From Desulfovibrio sp. UBA2564 (GTDB lineage Bacteria > Desulfobacterota > Desulfovibrionia > Desulfovibrionales > Desulfovibrionaceae), in contig DDLU01000226.1 in NCBI GenBank assembly GCA_002340305.1, forward strand, positions 1 through 26,143: DNA of 26,143 nt, written 5' to 3'. The translations under genes were made by a program, and so were the position numbers. The number at the start of each line of letters is the position of its first letter. Position 1 is the stretch's first letter. The notes beneath the pieces are model-generated. The model was not told the origin of the DNA, ran no database searches, and saw only the letters and a list, made by a program, of their open reading frames with translations. Positions 16,090 through 23,092 of the stretch are shown one piece after another.

Positions 16090-17427
16090 TTAACCTTGAG
16101 GAGTCTCGCACTTTTTAAGCAAAGCTTTAAGCCTAGCATCATCCGGGAACTCAGTAAGCGCTTCCTCAATGACAACACGCGCTTCTTCACCCATGCCTAC
16201 CTTGACAAAAATCCCGGCAATATTACGCGCCACAGAGACAGCGGATCTATGGACCATTCCGTCTGAACGCACCGCACGTTTAAAAAACTTGGCGCATTTG
16301 GCGTATTCCTTACCGTCACTATAGGCCAGACCGATATTATAAAAGAGCCCCGGTTCATTAGGGGCAACTTTCAAAGCAGCCTGATAATTCTCAACCGCTT
16401 TCATCCATTTACCCTGCTTACGCAAAGCAATCCCCAAACGGTTGTAAGTCTCAAGATCATTGGCACTCAGACTTGAAGACTTAACCATCAAAAGCTTGGA
16501 ATAATATTTTTCAGCCTTTTCCGGTGCCACATCGAAAAGGGACTCAGCAATCCCGCTCATAACCTGCGAAAGATAGTTGTGGGCTTCCTTTACTGCGCAG
16601 CGCACAGCCTGATCGAAATACATCTCAGCATCATCGAGCTCTTCACGTTTAAGATGAACCCGACCTATTTCACACTTACGTTCTGTATTAAGCGGACTAA
16701 TAGAGTCGAGCTTTTTTAAATAGTGCAGGTACTGATCATTATCGTTACCCTTGTAGAACTCAGCCAGTTTCTTGATCGGCTCCATGAAAACCTTGGATTG
16801 CTCATGGGCTTTCAAGTAAGATTTCAGAGCCTCATCCCTCTGCCCCATCCCGGACTGGGCATCCCCCTGAAGCATCAGTGCAGCGGGACTGTCGGGCTTT
16901 ATCTCAAGAATTTTGGTGCTGACAACCAAAACCTTATCGAGCTCACCTTTACGCAAAAAGGTCTTACCAGCCTCCACCAACTGCGCAAGCTTGCCCTGCG
17001 GCTTGATAGTAAAGGCCAATTTTTGGACCAGACTGTCTACAGAGACAGGCTTGGTAATAATATTGTTGGCTCCAAGCTCATGAAGAAAGATAAGCTCTTC
17101 CTGACTGGTTTCATCAGTTAGGACGACCACTTTGATATCAGGAAAGAGCCTGCGGATATTTAGAATGAAATCAGCCGAAGGCTTACCCTTGACCAGTCTT
17201 TCCACGAAAACCAATACTGGCTGATTAGCACCAAGTTTATCCTTGATTTCTGCAAGACAAGGTCCCTGTTCCTGAAAATATGCCAAGCAATCCCGGCGAA
17301 TAGCTAATATCTTATGCAGGGTTCCGCGCAACAGTTTGTAGAAGGAAGGTTCATCACTGAGGAGAACAGTATATCCGTCCTGTTCCTCATAAAATTCGCG
17401 TACTATCTGATCATATTTAGTTGCCAC
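16090..17427 (-). CDS. Pseudo-receiver/tetratricopeptide-repeat protein
   Basis: The 445-residue cytoplasmic protein has a response-regulator-like domain (about 18-140) and a long TPR array (about 150-440). In the receiver the acidic pair Asp25-Glu26, Thr104 and Lys126-Pro127 are kept, but the phospho-acceptor is Glu76 (VLVFVER). This is a natural Asp-to-Glu change that may mimic the phosphorylated state. TPR consensus units are clear, for example in AALMLQGDAQSGMGQRDEAL and around 320-390. There is no output DNA-binding or enzymatic domain, so it probably acts as a protein-interaction scaffold. The start codon is GTG (17425-17427) with GAGG five bases upstream; the overlapping ATG is out of frame. 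It lies 32 bp downstream of the metallo-beta-lactamase-fold gene and upstream of the two small membrane proteins. Its partner is unknown. Confidence 0.88.
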   Translation of the reverse strand: MATKYDQIVREFYEEQDGYTVLLSDEPSFYKLLRGTLHKILAIRRDCLAYFQEQGPCLAEIKDKLGANQPVLVFVERLVKGKPSADFILNIRRLFPDIKVVVLTDETSQEELIFLHELGANNIITKPVSVDSLVQKLAFTIKPQGKLAQLVEAGKTFLRKGELDKVLVVSTKILEIKPDSPAALMLQGDAQSGMGQRDEALKSYLKAHEQSKVFMEPIKKLAEFYKGNDNDQYLHYLKKLDSISPLNTERKCEIGRVHLKREELDDAEMYFDQAVRCAVKEAHNYLSQVMSGIAESLFDVAPEKAEKYYSKLLMVKSSSLSANDLETYNRLGIALRKQGKWMKAVENYQAALKVAPNEPGLFYNIGLAYSDGKEYAKCAKFFKRAVRSDGMVHRSAVSVARNIAGIFVKVGMGEEARVVIEEALTEFPDDARLKALLKKCETPQG

Positions 17428-17459
17428 ATGAGCCTCACTACATTCGTATTGCCAACGTC

Positions 17460-18212
17460 TTAAAGCGCGGAACTCTCTCCTTCTTCGGGAAGGAAAATTT
17501 CATATTTATCCACTTGCGCAAGAACTTCCGCGACCTGCTCCATTTGGCAGGTTCTCATAAAAGGTTCCAGATGCACAAGGGCTGTTTTCGGTATTCCTGC
17601 TGATGTTACAAAATCAATACATTCCAGAATGCTGGAATGCCCTTTAACTGCTTCACCCAAACCATAGGACTCAAGTATTCCCAGATCAACACCTGTAGCT
17701 AAGGCCCTGCAATCATCAGTCAGACTACCGTCACCGCTGTAAAAGACAGACCTACCGTTACAATCAATCCGCAAAGCCAATGCTGAGCAGGAATGATTGA
17801 TGCGGCACGTTTGCATGGAAAATCCAGCAATGTCCTGCATGTCACCGGGGTTAAATTCATGGAAAACAACCTTAAATTCCAACTTTCCACGTAGGGTCGG
17901 ATAAGCAAGATCCAAAACCTGTTTAAACTTATCTTCAATGCCGGCCGGACCGCAGACATGAAGATCGTTGCGCCGTCCGGCGGCAAAAAACGAACCGAAA
18001 AGAAAAGGAAGCCCGAAAAAATGATCCCCATGAAAATGGGAAATCCAAATCGCATCTATCTAGCCCGGACCTTTGACTGTGCGTATGCAGGCATGGGCAG
18101 CATTAAATCCGCAATCCAGCAGCATGCCGCCAAATTCAGTCTCCAGCAAAATGGAAACATTTGTCTGCAAAGCATCAAATACCGACCCGACACCAAGAAA
18201 AGTACATTTCAT
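17460..18212 (-). pseudogene. Metallo-beta-lactamase-fold (RNase Z-like) gene with an in-frame amber codon
   Basis: Translating from the ATG at 18210-18212 (AGGGTGG upstream) gives MKCTFLGVGSVFDALQ and a beta-lactamase-fold N-terminus up to codon 50. Codon 51 is TAG (18060-18062), and the same frame then continues as IDAIWISHFHGDHFFGLP to the TAA at 17460. All expected metal-site elements are downstream of the TAG: HFHGDH (59-64), the NHS segment with His140, Asp161 in SGDG, and later histidines (His192, His214). Nothing else is broken: total length 250 codons, no frameshift. No in-frame ATG or GTG lies between the TAG and HFHGDH, so re-initiation cannot rescue the active site. It could be a recent nonsense mutation, a base-call error, or a readthrough site. 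TAG is the normal stop of about eight other genes here, which argues against efficient amber decoding. It lies between sppA (24 bp upstream) and the TPR gene. Confidence 0.85.
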
Positions 18213-18236
18213 TATCGAACCACCCTTTTTTTCTGG

Positions 18237-19115
18237 CTAGTAGGAAAATGTCATCCCGTCCCCGGTAGCACCCTCCGGTATAATGCCTAGATAACCGAGT
18301 ATTTCTTTCAACAAAGGCTTTTCTTCTTCAGGTCCCTCAATGACAGAAACATCACCATCAATATTGCAAAGAGCTTTGAGAACAGTCACTGAATCTTCAA
18401 AACCGCCTATGCGGTCCACCAAACCGAGTTCCTTCGCCTCACGTCCGGTAATGGCCCTTCCGTCTGCAATCTTCTCAACCTGTTTACGCTCCAGCTTTCT
18501 TGCTGAAGCGACATCATCAACAAACTGGTTATGCATATCCATGATAAGATTGGTCAGGTACTCACGCTGTTCAGATGTAAGTTCGGTATAAGGCGATCCG
18601 GCAGCTTTCATCTTCCCGCTGGTGATAATGACCGGCTTGACCCCGACCTTTTCCATCAACTGATGAAAATTGGCGTACTCAGCCTTCACACCGATGGAGC
18701 CGGTAATTGAACCGGAACTGGCGATAATTCTGGTCGCCGGAGCAGCCGCATAATACCCGCCGGATGCAGCCACAGTGCCGAAAGAGGCCACAATGGGCTT
18801 AACCTCGGCGAACCGTTTCACGGCATGGTAAAGTTCCTGCGAAGGAGCAATGGTTCCGCCCGGTGAATTGATCCGCAGCAGCACACCCTTCACAGAATCG
18901 TCCCGGCGCAGGTCGCGCAGGAACTTAACTGTCGGTAACGAGTTGATTATGGTCCCCTGAACATTAACAACTCCGATCTTTCCGGCACTGAACAAGTCCA
19001 CTTTACCATGAAAAAAGGCTGCGGCTCCCCATAAGAGAGCCACAGCCATTAATAGCAGACTGAATCCGAAAAGAAACGGATGCCTGACAGAGAAACCTTT
19101 CTTAGGATTCTTCAT
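18237..19115 (-). CDS. sppA: Signal peptide peptidase SppA, single-domain (36K) type
   Basis: This 292-residue membrane-bound serine protease degrades signal peptides left after secretion. An N-terminal helix (about 14-35) anchors it. The ClpP-like domain has the catalytic Ser118 in the VAASGGYYAAAP segment and the general-base Lys170 in SGKMKAAGSP, as in the Bacillus-type short enzyme. The length is that of the single-repeat form, not the double-length E. coli enzyme. The ATG at 19113-19115 lies inside the 3' end of rpsA, overlapping it by 14 nt; GAGG directly abuts the ATG. Longer in-frame starts would extend further into rpsA and add an unnatural leader. The stop is TAG. Translation is probably coupled to rpsA. 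Confidence 0.93.
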   Translation of the reverse strand: MKNPKKGFSVRHPFLFGFSLLLMAVALLWGAAAFFHGKVDLFSAGKIGVVNVQGTIINSLPTVKFLRDLRRDDSVKGVLLRINSPGGTIAPSQELYHAVKRFAEVKPIVASFGTVAASGGYYAAAPATRIIASSGSITGSIGVKAEYANFHQLMEKVGVKPVIITSGKMKAAGSPYTELTSEQREYLTNLIMDMHNQFVDDVASARKLERKQVEKIADGRAITGREAKELGLVDRIGGFEDSVTVLKALCNIDGDVSVIEGPEEEKPLLKEILGYLGIIPEGATGDGMTFSY

Positions 19116-20850
19116 CCTCGGTCTCTGCAGCTGCTTTAGCTTCGCTTGCATCAGCAAGTTTCTGCTTCAGCAGTTCGCCCAGAGTGTTACCGCTGTCGGC
19201 AGGACTGGAACGGAATTCTTTGGGCTGACGTTTTTCAGTATCTTCCTTGAGCTGCTTGATGGAGAGGCCGAGGCGACGCTCATCAGCAGATACGTGAATG
19301 ACTTTAGCCTGAATGGTAACGCCCTCTTTGAACATCTCGGAGGGGTTCTTAATCTTCTTGTGGGAGATTTCAGAAACGTGAACGAGACCTTCAATACCTT
19401 CTTCAACTTCTACGAAGAGGCCGAAGTCGGTGATGTTGGTAACGAGACCTTCGAGGGTGCAGCCAACGGGGTACTTAGTGGGTACCTGAGACCAGGGGTC
19501 TTCGGAAAGCTGTTTAACACCGAGGGTGAATTTCTCGTTTTCTTTATCAACGGTGAGGACTTTAGCCTGAACGGAGTCACCCACTGCGTATACTTCTGAA
19601 GGATGGCGAACCTTGCGGGTCCAAGAGATGTCGGACACGTGGATCAGGCCGTCAATGCCGTCTTCGATGCCGATGAACACGCCGAATTCGGTGATGTTCT
19701 TGATCTGGCCTTCGAGGATAGTACCTTCGGGGAATTTCTCAGCAACAACATCCCAGGGGTTCGGCTTAACCTGCTTCATACCGAGGGAGATGCGCTTCTT
19801 GTCGGGATCTACACCCAGAACAACTACATCGACTTCATCGCCAACGCGTACCATCTGGGAGGGATGACGGAGTTTGCGGGTCCAGGACATTTCAGAAATG
19901 TGTACGAGACCTTCAACGCCTGCTTCCAGCTCAACGAATGCACCGTAGTCAGCGAGGTTGGTAACCTTACCGGTGTACTTGGCACCTTCGGGGTATTTGC
20001 CGGAGATATCTTCCCACGGATCGGGAACAAGCTGCTTGAGACCGAGAGAAACTTTCTGGCCTTCTTTGTCGAAGTTCAGAACTTTCAGTTCGAGCTCATC
20101 ACCGAGTGCGACCATTTCCTTGGGATGCTTAATACGCTTCCAGGACATGTCTGTGATATGCAGAAGACCGTCGAGACCGCCGAGGTCAATGAATACACCG
20201 TATTCGGTGATGTTCTTGACTTTACCTTTAACGGTCTGCTCTTCTTCGAGAGTTTCGAGCAGCTGGGAACGCATTTCGTTGCGCTGTTCTTCAAGAAGAA
20301 CGCGGCGGGAAACGATAACGTTGCTGCGGCGACGGTTGATTTTAAGAATCTTGAATTCGTAAGTCTGATCAACGAGAGCGTCCATATCAGGAACGGGACG
20401 GAGATCAACGTGAGAACCGGGCAGGAATGCTTCCACGCCACCGAGATCAACGGTGTAACCACCTTTGATGCGGCGGATGATTCTGCCTTCGACAACGCCT
20501 TCTTTTTCCTGCACTTCTTCGAGTTTATCGAAGAGTTGCATGCGTTTGGCTTTGTCGCGGGAAAGGTGGATGGTGCCTTCGTTTTCGTTTTTGTTTGCAA
20601 CAAAAACGTCTACTTTATCACCAACAGCAACAGTCATGTTGCCGTCTGCATCCAAAAATTCAGATACTGCAATCTGGCCTTCGGACTTGAAGTTTACATC
20701 GATAAGAACAAAATCCTTATCAACTTTAACTACTTCACCGGAAACGATGCTTCCTTCGTCCAGATTTCCGAAATCGGCATTAAGGTAGTCTTCAAGGGCA
20801 GCCTCAAAGTCCATTTCCATTTCGGCGTTCATGTTTTCATTGTTTTCCAT
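19102..20850 (-). CDS. rpsA: 30S ribosomal protein S1
   Basis: S1 binds mRNA and brings it to the 30S subunit for initiation. The 582-residue protein has six S1/OB-fold domains at about 32-99, 117-184, 205-273, 290-360, 377-447 and 464-534. The last four carry the conserved G-x-F-V/I...GLxHxSxxSW pattern (GLLHITDMSW, GLVHISEMSW, GLIHVSDISW, GLVHVSEIS). The N-terminus is acidic and the C-terminal tail is Lys/Ala/Glu-rich. GGAGGTAACCC precedes the ATG at 20848-20850. It heads a tight run with sppA (overlapping), the metallo-beta-lactamase gene, the TPR protein and two small membrane proteins. Confidence 0.98.
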   Translation of the reverse strand: MENNENMNAEMEMDFEAALEDYLNADFGNLDEGSIVSGEVVKVDKDFVLIDVNFKSEGQIAVSEFLDADGNMTVAVGDKVDVFVANKNENEGTIHLSRDKAKRMQLFDKLEEVQEKEGVVEGRIIRRIKGGYTVDLGGVEAFLPGSHVDLRPVPDMDALVDQTYEFKILKINRRRSNVIVSRRVLLEEQRNEMRSQLLETLEEEQTVKGKVKNITEYGVFIDLGGLDGLLHITDMSWKRIKHPKEMVALGDELELKVLNFDKEGQKVSLGLKQLVPDPWEDISGKYPEGAKYTGKVTNLADYGAFVELEAGVEGLVHISEMSWTRKLRHPSQMVRVGDEVDVVVLGVDPDKKRISLGMKQVKPNPWDVVAEKFPEGTILEGQIKNITEFGVFIGIEDGIDGLIHVSDISWTRKVRHPSEVYAVGDSVQAKVLTVDKENEKFTLGVKQLSEDPWSQVPTKYPVGCTLEGLVTNITDFGLFVEVEEGIEGLVHVSEISHKKIKNPSEMFKEGVTIQAKVIHVSADERRLGLSIKQLKEDTEKRQPKEFRSSPADSGNTLGELLKQKLADASEAKAAAETEDEES

Positions 20851-20892
20851 GGGTTACCTCCAACAACGATGTCCTCGGACAAAATTTCGACA

Positions 20893-20921
20893 TATATGAT
20901 GGGATAAGTACATTGGATCAA
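20893..20921 (-). promoter_or_regulatory. Candidate sigma-70 promoter of rpsA
   Basis: On the minus strand TTGATC (20916-20921) and CATATA (20893-20898) are separated by exactly 17 bp. Transcription would begin near 20886 and give a leader of about 36 nt before the rpsA ATG. The -10 match is only partial. Between here and 21131 I see no gene, only small dyads such as GGGAAATATCCC and GGGTTTGTACCC that might be part of a longer S1 leader from an upstream start. Confidence 0.35.
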
Positions 20922-21131
20922 CCTGCTCACGCGTTCCGAGGCAGCCGATGCCCAGACTGTCCGTTGGCTAAAAGCCGTACTTTGTCCCTAATGCCCGTTA
21001 AGGGATATTTCCCAATGGGTACAAACCCTACTGAGATTAAGAGAATTGCTTCTATCCTAAAATTAGACTTCTGTAAACCTAATTCGACCCTTCCCCGCCC
21101 CCTGAAATCGTTTGCAATCAAAGCTTAAAGC

Positions 21132-21170
21132 AAAAAAAAGGCCTAAACCGATCCGAAGCAGACGGCTTAG
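21132..21170 (-). terminator. Intrinsic terminator upstream of rpsA
   Basis: On the minus strand an 8-bp stem (21163-21170 with 21143-21150, one G-U pair) encloses a loop that can itself pair, and is followed by GCC and eight T (21132-21139). It would stop transcription arriving from phoU or from the structured element just upstream, insulating rpsA. Confidence 0.75.
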
Positions 21171-21336
21171 AAAGAGCCGGACGTAAGGGACAAAAAAGAC
21201 AGGAACAGCGCGTATCCTGGACATACGCGAGTTTCTGTCTTTTTTGCAGTACCTTCAAGGGTAGAATCCTGCAGTCTCGAAGATAGGCCGACAATTCACT
21301 TTACGTAGCAGATGCGTGCTTTATCAGCCGTCTGCT
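21157..21336. other. Structured intergenic element closed by an 11-bp perfect inverted repeat
   Basis: AGCAGACGGCT (21157-21167) and its exact complement (21326-21336) enclose 158 bp. Similarity continues inward (AGAAAG against ATAAAG, about 16 of 18 positions including the core). Inside, ACGTAAGG (21181-21188) can pair with CTTTACGT (21299-21306), and a 54-nt hairpin fills 21192-21245. This could be a structured non-coding RNA on either strand or a small MITE-like element; no target-site duplication was found. I could not match it to 6S, tmRNA, SRP or RNase P RNA by eye. Confidence 0.45.
21192..21245. terminator. Long symmetrical hairpin with A-run and T-run, probable bidirectional terminator
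   Basis: The outer arms AAAAAAGACAG and CTGTCTTTTTT pair over 11 bp. Four more pairs follow (one G-U on the plus strand), then a small internal loop, then CGCGTAT with ATACGCG closing a 7-nt loop. T-runs sit on the 3' side in both readings. It lies about 90 nt past the phoU stop, so it could end the pstB-phoU transcript. Confidence 0.75.
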
Positions 21337-22000
21337 ATCCTTTGCACTGATGCTTAATATTAACACCCTTGGCGATAAATATCACCGATTCGGCAATGTT
21401 GGTGGCCTGATCTGCGATGCGCTCCAGATGGCTGGCAGCCATAATCAGATGCACGCCACGTTCCACGATCCTTGTTTCGGAAACCATATTTTCGATGAGT
21501 CCTTTGAGAATGCGGACATTGAGACTGTCAGCTTCATTGTCCATGCCGCAGACCTGCGCGGCAAGCTCAGGGTCCTCATCTGCAAAAGCCTTGACCGCCT
21601 TATTGACCATTTCGCCGGTAACAGTACACATCTGCTCCATCTGCTGATTGAAAGGCAGCGGCGGACGGGTGGATAAAAACACGGCCCGGTTGGCAAGGTT
21701 TACGGCCTGATCGCCGATACGCTCAAGATTGGCACTGATACGCATGGTTCCGACGATAAAACGCAAATCTCTAGCCATGGGCTGGTCGAGAGCCAGCAAA
21801 CTCAGACTATGCTCATCAAGACCGCACTCAAGCTCATTGATCTTGATATCGTTCATGATGACTTCTTCAGCAAGCTCGGCATTGCATTCAGCCAAAGCTT
21901 TCATGGAATTGTGCATCGCGGTTTCAGCCATGCTGGACATTCTCAGGACCTGAACCTTCAGTTCGTCCATTTTTTTTGTAAAATGGGCACGCTGCTCCAT
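21335..22000 (-). CDS. phoU: Phosphate-signalling complex protein PhoU
   Basis: PhoU is a peripheral cytoplasmic protein that links the Pst transporter to the PhoR/PhoB system and restrains phosphate uptake. The 221 residues form two similar three-helix bundles, each with the family's acidic metal-binding stretch (around AEEVIMNDIKINELE in the first half and AAQVCGMDNEADSLN in the second). The ATG at 21998-22000 is used because CAGGAG lies seven bases upstream; a longer frame would run into the pstB spacer. It follows pstB by about 60 bp on the same strand. Its TAG stop is embedded in a stem of the downstream structured region. Confidence 0.95.
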   Translation of the reverse strand: MEQRAHFTKKMDELKVQVLRMSSMAETAMHNSMKALAECNAELAEEVIMNDIKINELECGLDEHSLSLLALDQPMARDLRFIVGTMRISANLERIGDQAVNLANRAVFLSTRPPLPFNQQMEQMCTVTGEMVNKAVKAFADEDPELAAQVCGMDNEADSLNVRILKGLIENMVSETRIVERGVHLIMAASHLERIADQATNIAESVIFIAKGVNIKHQCKG

Positions 22001-22061
22001 CTGTAATCTCCTGAACTTACGGTCCGGCAAACCGGACCTTAATTATAAACTGAACAGCGTC

Positions 22062-22823
22062 CTAACCGAACCTGCCGGTGATGTAATCTTCAGTCTGCTT
22101 GTTCTCGGGCTTGGTAAACATGTTCTCAGTCTTACCTGTTTCAATAAGACGGCCCATGTAAAAAAAAGCGGTCTGATCGGAAACACGCGCTGCCTGCTGC
22201 ATAGAGTGGGTCACGATGATAATGGTGAAATTTTTCTTAAGCTCGTGAATCAGGTCCTCAATCTTCTGGGTAGCAATGGGGTCCAGCGCGGAGGCTGGTT
22301 CGTCCATGAGCAGGACTTCAGGTTCAACAGCAAGCGCGCGGGCAATGCAGAGACGCTGCTGCTGGCCGCCGGAAAGTCCAAGAGCGGAGGAATGCAGGCG
22401 ATCCTTCACCTCATCCCAAAGGGCACCGCCTTTGAGACTTTCCTCAACTTTACGGGCAATAAACTCTTTGTCTTTGATACCGTTTACGCGCAATCCATAA
22501 GCAACATTCTCGAAAATGGACTTCGGAAAAGGGTTGGGCTTCTGGAAAACCATGCCCACACGTCTTCTGAGTGTAACAACATCCAGTCCCTGAGCATAAA
22601 TATTCTCAGAATCGAGCCTGAGATCACCATCCACACGGGTGCCGGGAATGAGGTCATTCATTCTGTTCAGGCAGCGCAGAAAAGTACTTTTACCGCAACC
22701 GGAAGGCCCGATAAGCGCAGTTACCCTGTTTTCCTCAAAATCCATGGAAATATCTTCAAGTGCCTTGAAGTCCCCGTAGTAAAAATCCAGATTCTTGGAA
22801 GCGATTTTAACAGCTTTCCCCAT
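22062..22823 (-). CDS. pstB: Phosphate ABC transporter ATP-binding protein PstB
   Basis: This ATPase powers high-affinity phosphate import through PstSCA. The 253 residues have Walker A GPSGCGKST (39-47), the PstB-specific MVFQKPNPFPKSIFENVAYG segment (91-110), signature LSGGQQQR (150-157), Walker B LLMDEP (171-176) and H-loop His206. The C-terminal TKPENKQTEDYITGRFG is the classic PstB ending. GGAG lies eight bases before the ATG at 22821-22823. phoU follows. pstS, pstC and pstA are not upstream: the next gene is an unrelated AMIN protein with its own terminator, so pstB-phoU appears to be transcribed separately. Confidence 0.97.
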   Translation of the reverse strand: MGKAVKIASKNLDFYYGDFKALEDISMDFEENRVTALIGPSGCGKSTFLRCLNRMNDLIPGTRVDGDLRLDSENIYAQGLDVVTLRRRVGMVFQKPNPFPKSIFENVAYGLRVNGIKDKEFIARKVEESLKGGALWDEVKDRLHSSALGLSGGQQQRLCIARALAVEPEVLLMDEPASALDPIATQKIEDLIHELKKNFTIIIVTHSMQQAARVSDQTAFFYMGRLIETGKTENMFTKPENKQTEDYITGRFG

Positions 22824-22968
22824 TGCATTGTCTCCATATTATATAAAAATACAATCGGATCAGAATTTATTATTCCTGACCTCAATCGATAAGTGCCAAA
22901 TAGCGTCCAGCTTTTCCCAACTGACATGAACTAACTATCCGGCACGGGTTACAGAGCAATGACCCGCT

Positions 22969-22987
22969 TGTTACATTTATGTGACGC
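22969..22987 (-). promoter_or_regulatory. Pho-box-like site upstream of pstB
   Basis: The minus strand reads CGTCACA-TAAA-TGTAACA: two 7-bp PhoB-type half-repeats with the standard AT-rich 4-bp spacer. By eye it matches about 14 of 18 positions of the enterobacterial Pho box. A further CTGTAACC lies two helical turns downstream. The distance to the pstB ATG is about 145 bp. A TATAAT-like box is also found immediately upstream of the pstB ribosome-binding site. Confidence 0.5.
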
Positions 22988-23033
22988 AGAACAACACATC
23001 ACAACATTCTGAAATTAAAAATATTTTACTCAC

Positions 23034-23067
23034 AAAAAAATCCCTGCAATGCTGGGCATTACAGGGA
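23034..23067 (-). terminator. Intrinsic terminator of the AMIN-domain gene
   Basis: An 11-bp stem (23041-23051 with 23057-23067, one pair being G-U on the minus strand) has a 5-nt loop. On that strand it is followed by seven T. It lies about 25 nt past the stop at 23093 and insulates the pstB promoter region. Confidence 0.9.
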
Positions 23068-23092
23068 GTTCAAGACAAAACTATGGTTAAAA

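Noticed and set aside
17720..18055. 111-codon minus-strand frame within the metallo-beta-lactamase gene
   Set aside because: It is out of frame with the HFHGDH-containing reading and gives a Phe/Leu-rich, domainless product; the real frame is the one interrupted by TAG.
17460..18212. Pyrrolysine insertion at the TAG codon
   Set aside because: TAG ends many ordinary genes here and no pyl genes or insertion element are visible in the window; it remains possible but is not supported.
19603..20907. Long open frame (434 codons) on the plus strand opposite rpsA
   Set aside because: It is a shadow of the rpsA codon pattern. The rpsA frame has six conserved S1 domains, while the antisense translation is Phe/Asn/Val-rich with no recognisable domain and no ribosome-binding site.
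20927..21121. 64-codon minus-strand frame upstream of rpsA
   Set aside because: It starts at TTG without a Shine-Dalgarno sequence and overlaps the probable rpsA promoter region; no recognisable protein.
21157..21336. Identification of the element as 6S RNA
   Set aside because: The length and closing stem are suggestive, but the branched interior and the 54-nt perfect hairpin do not fit the single bubble-bearing rod of 6S RNA.
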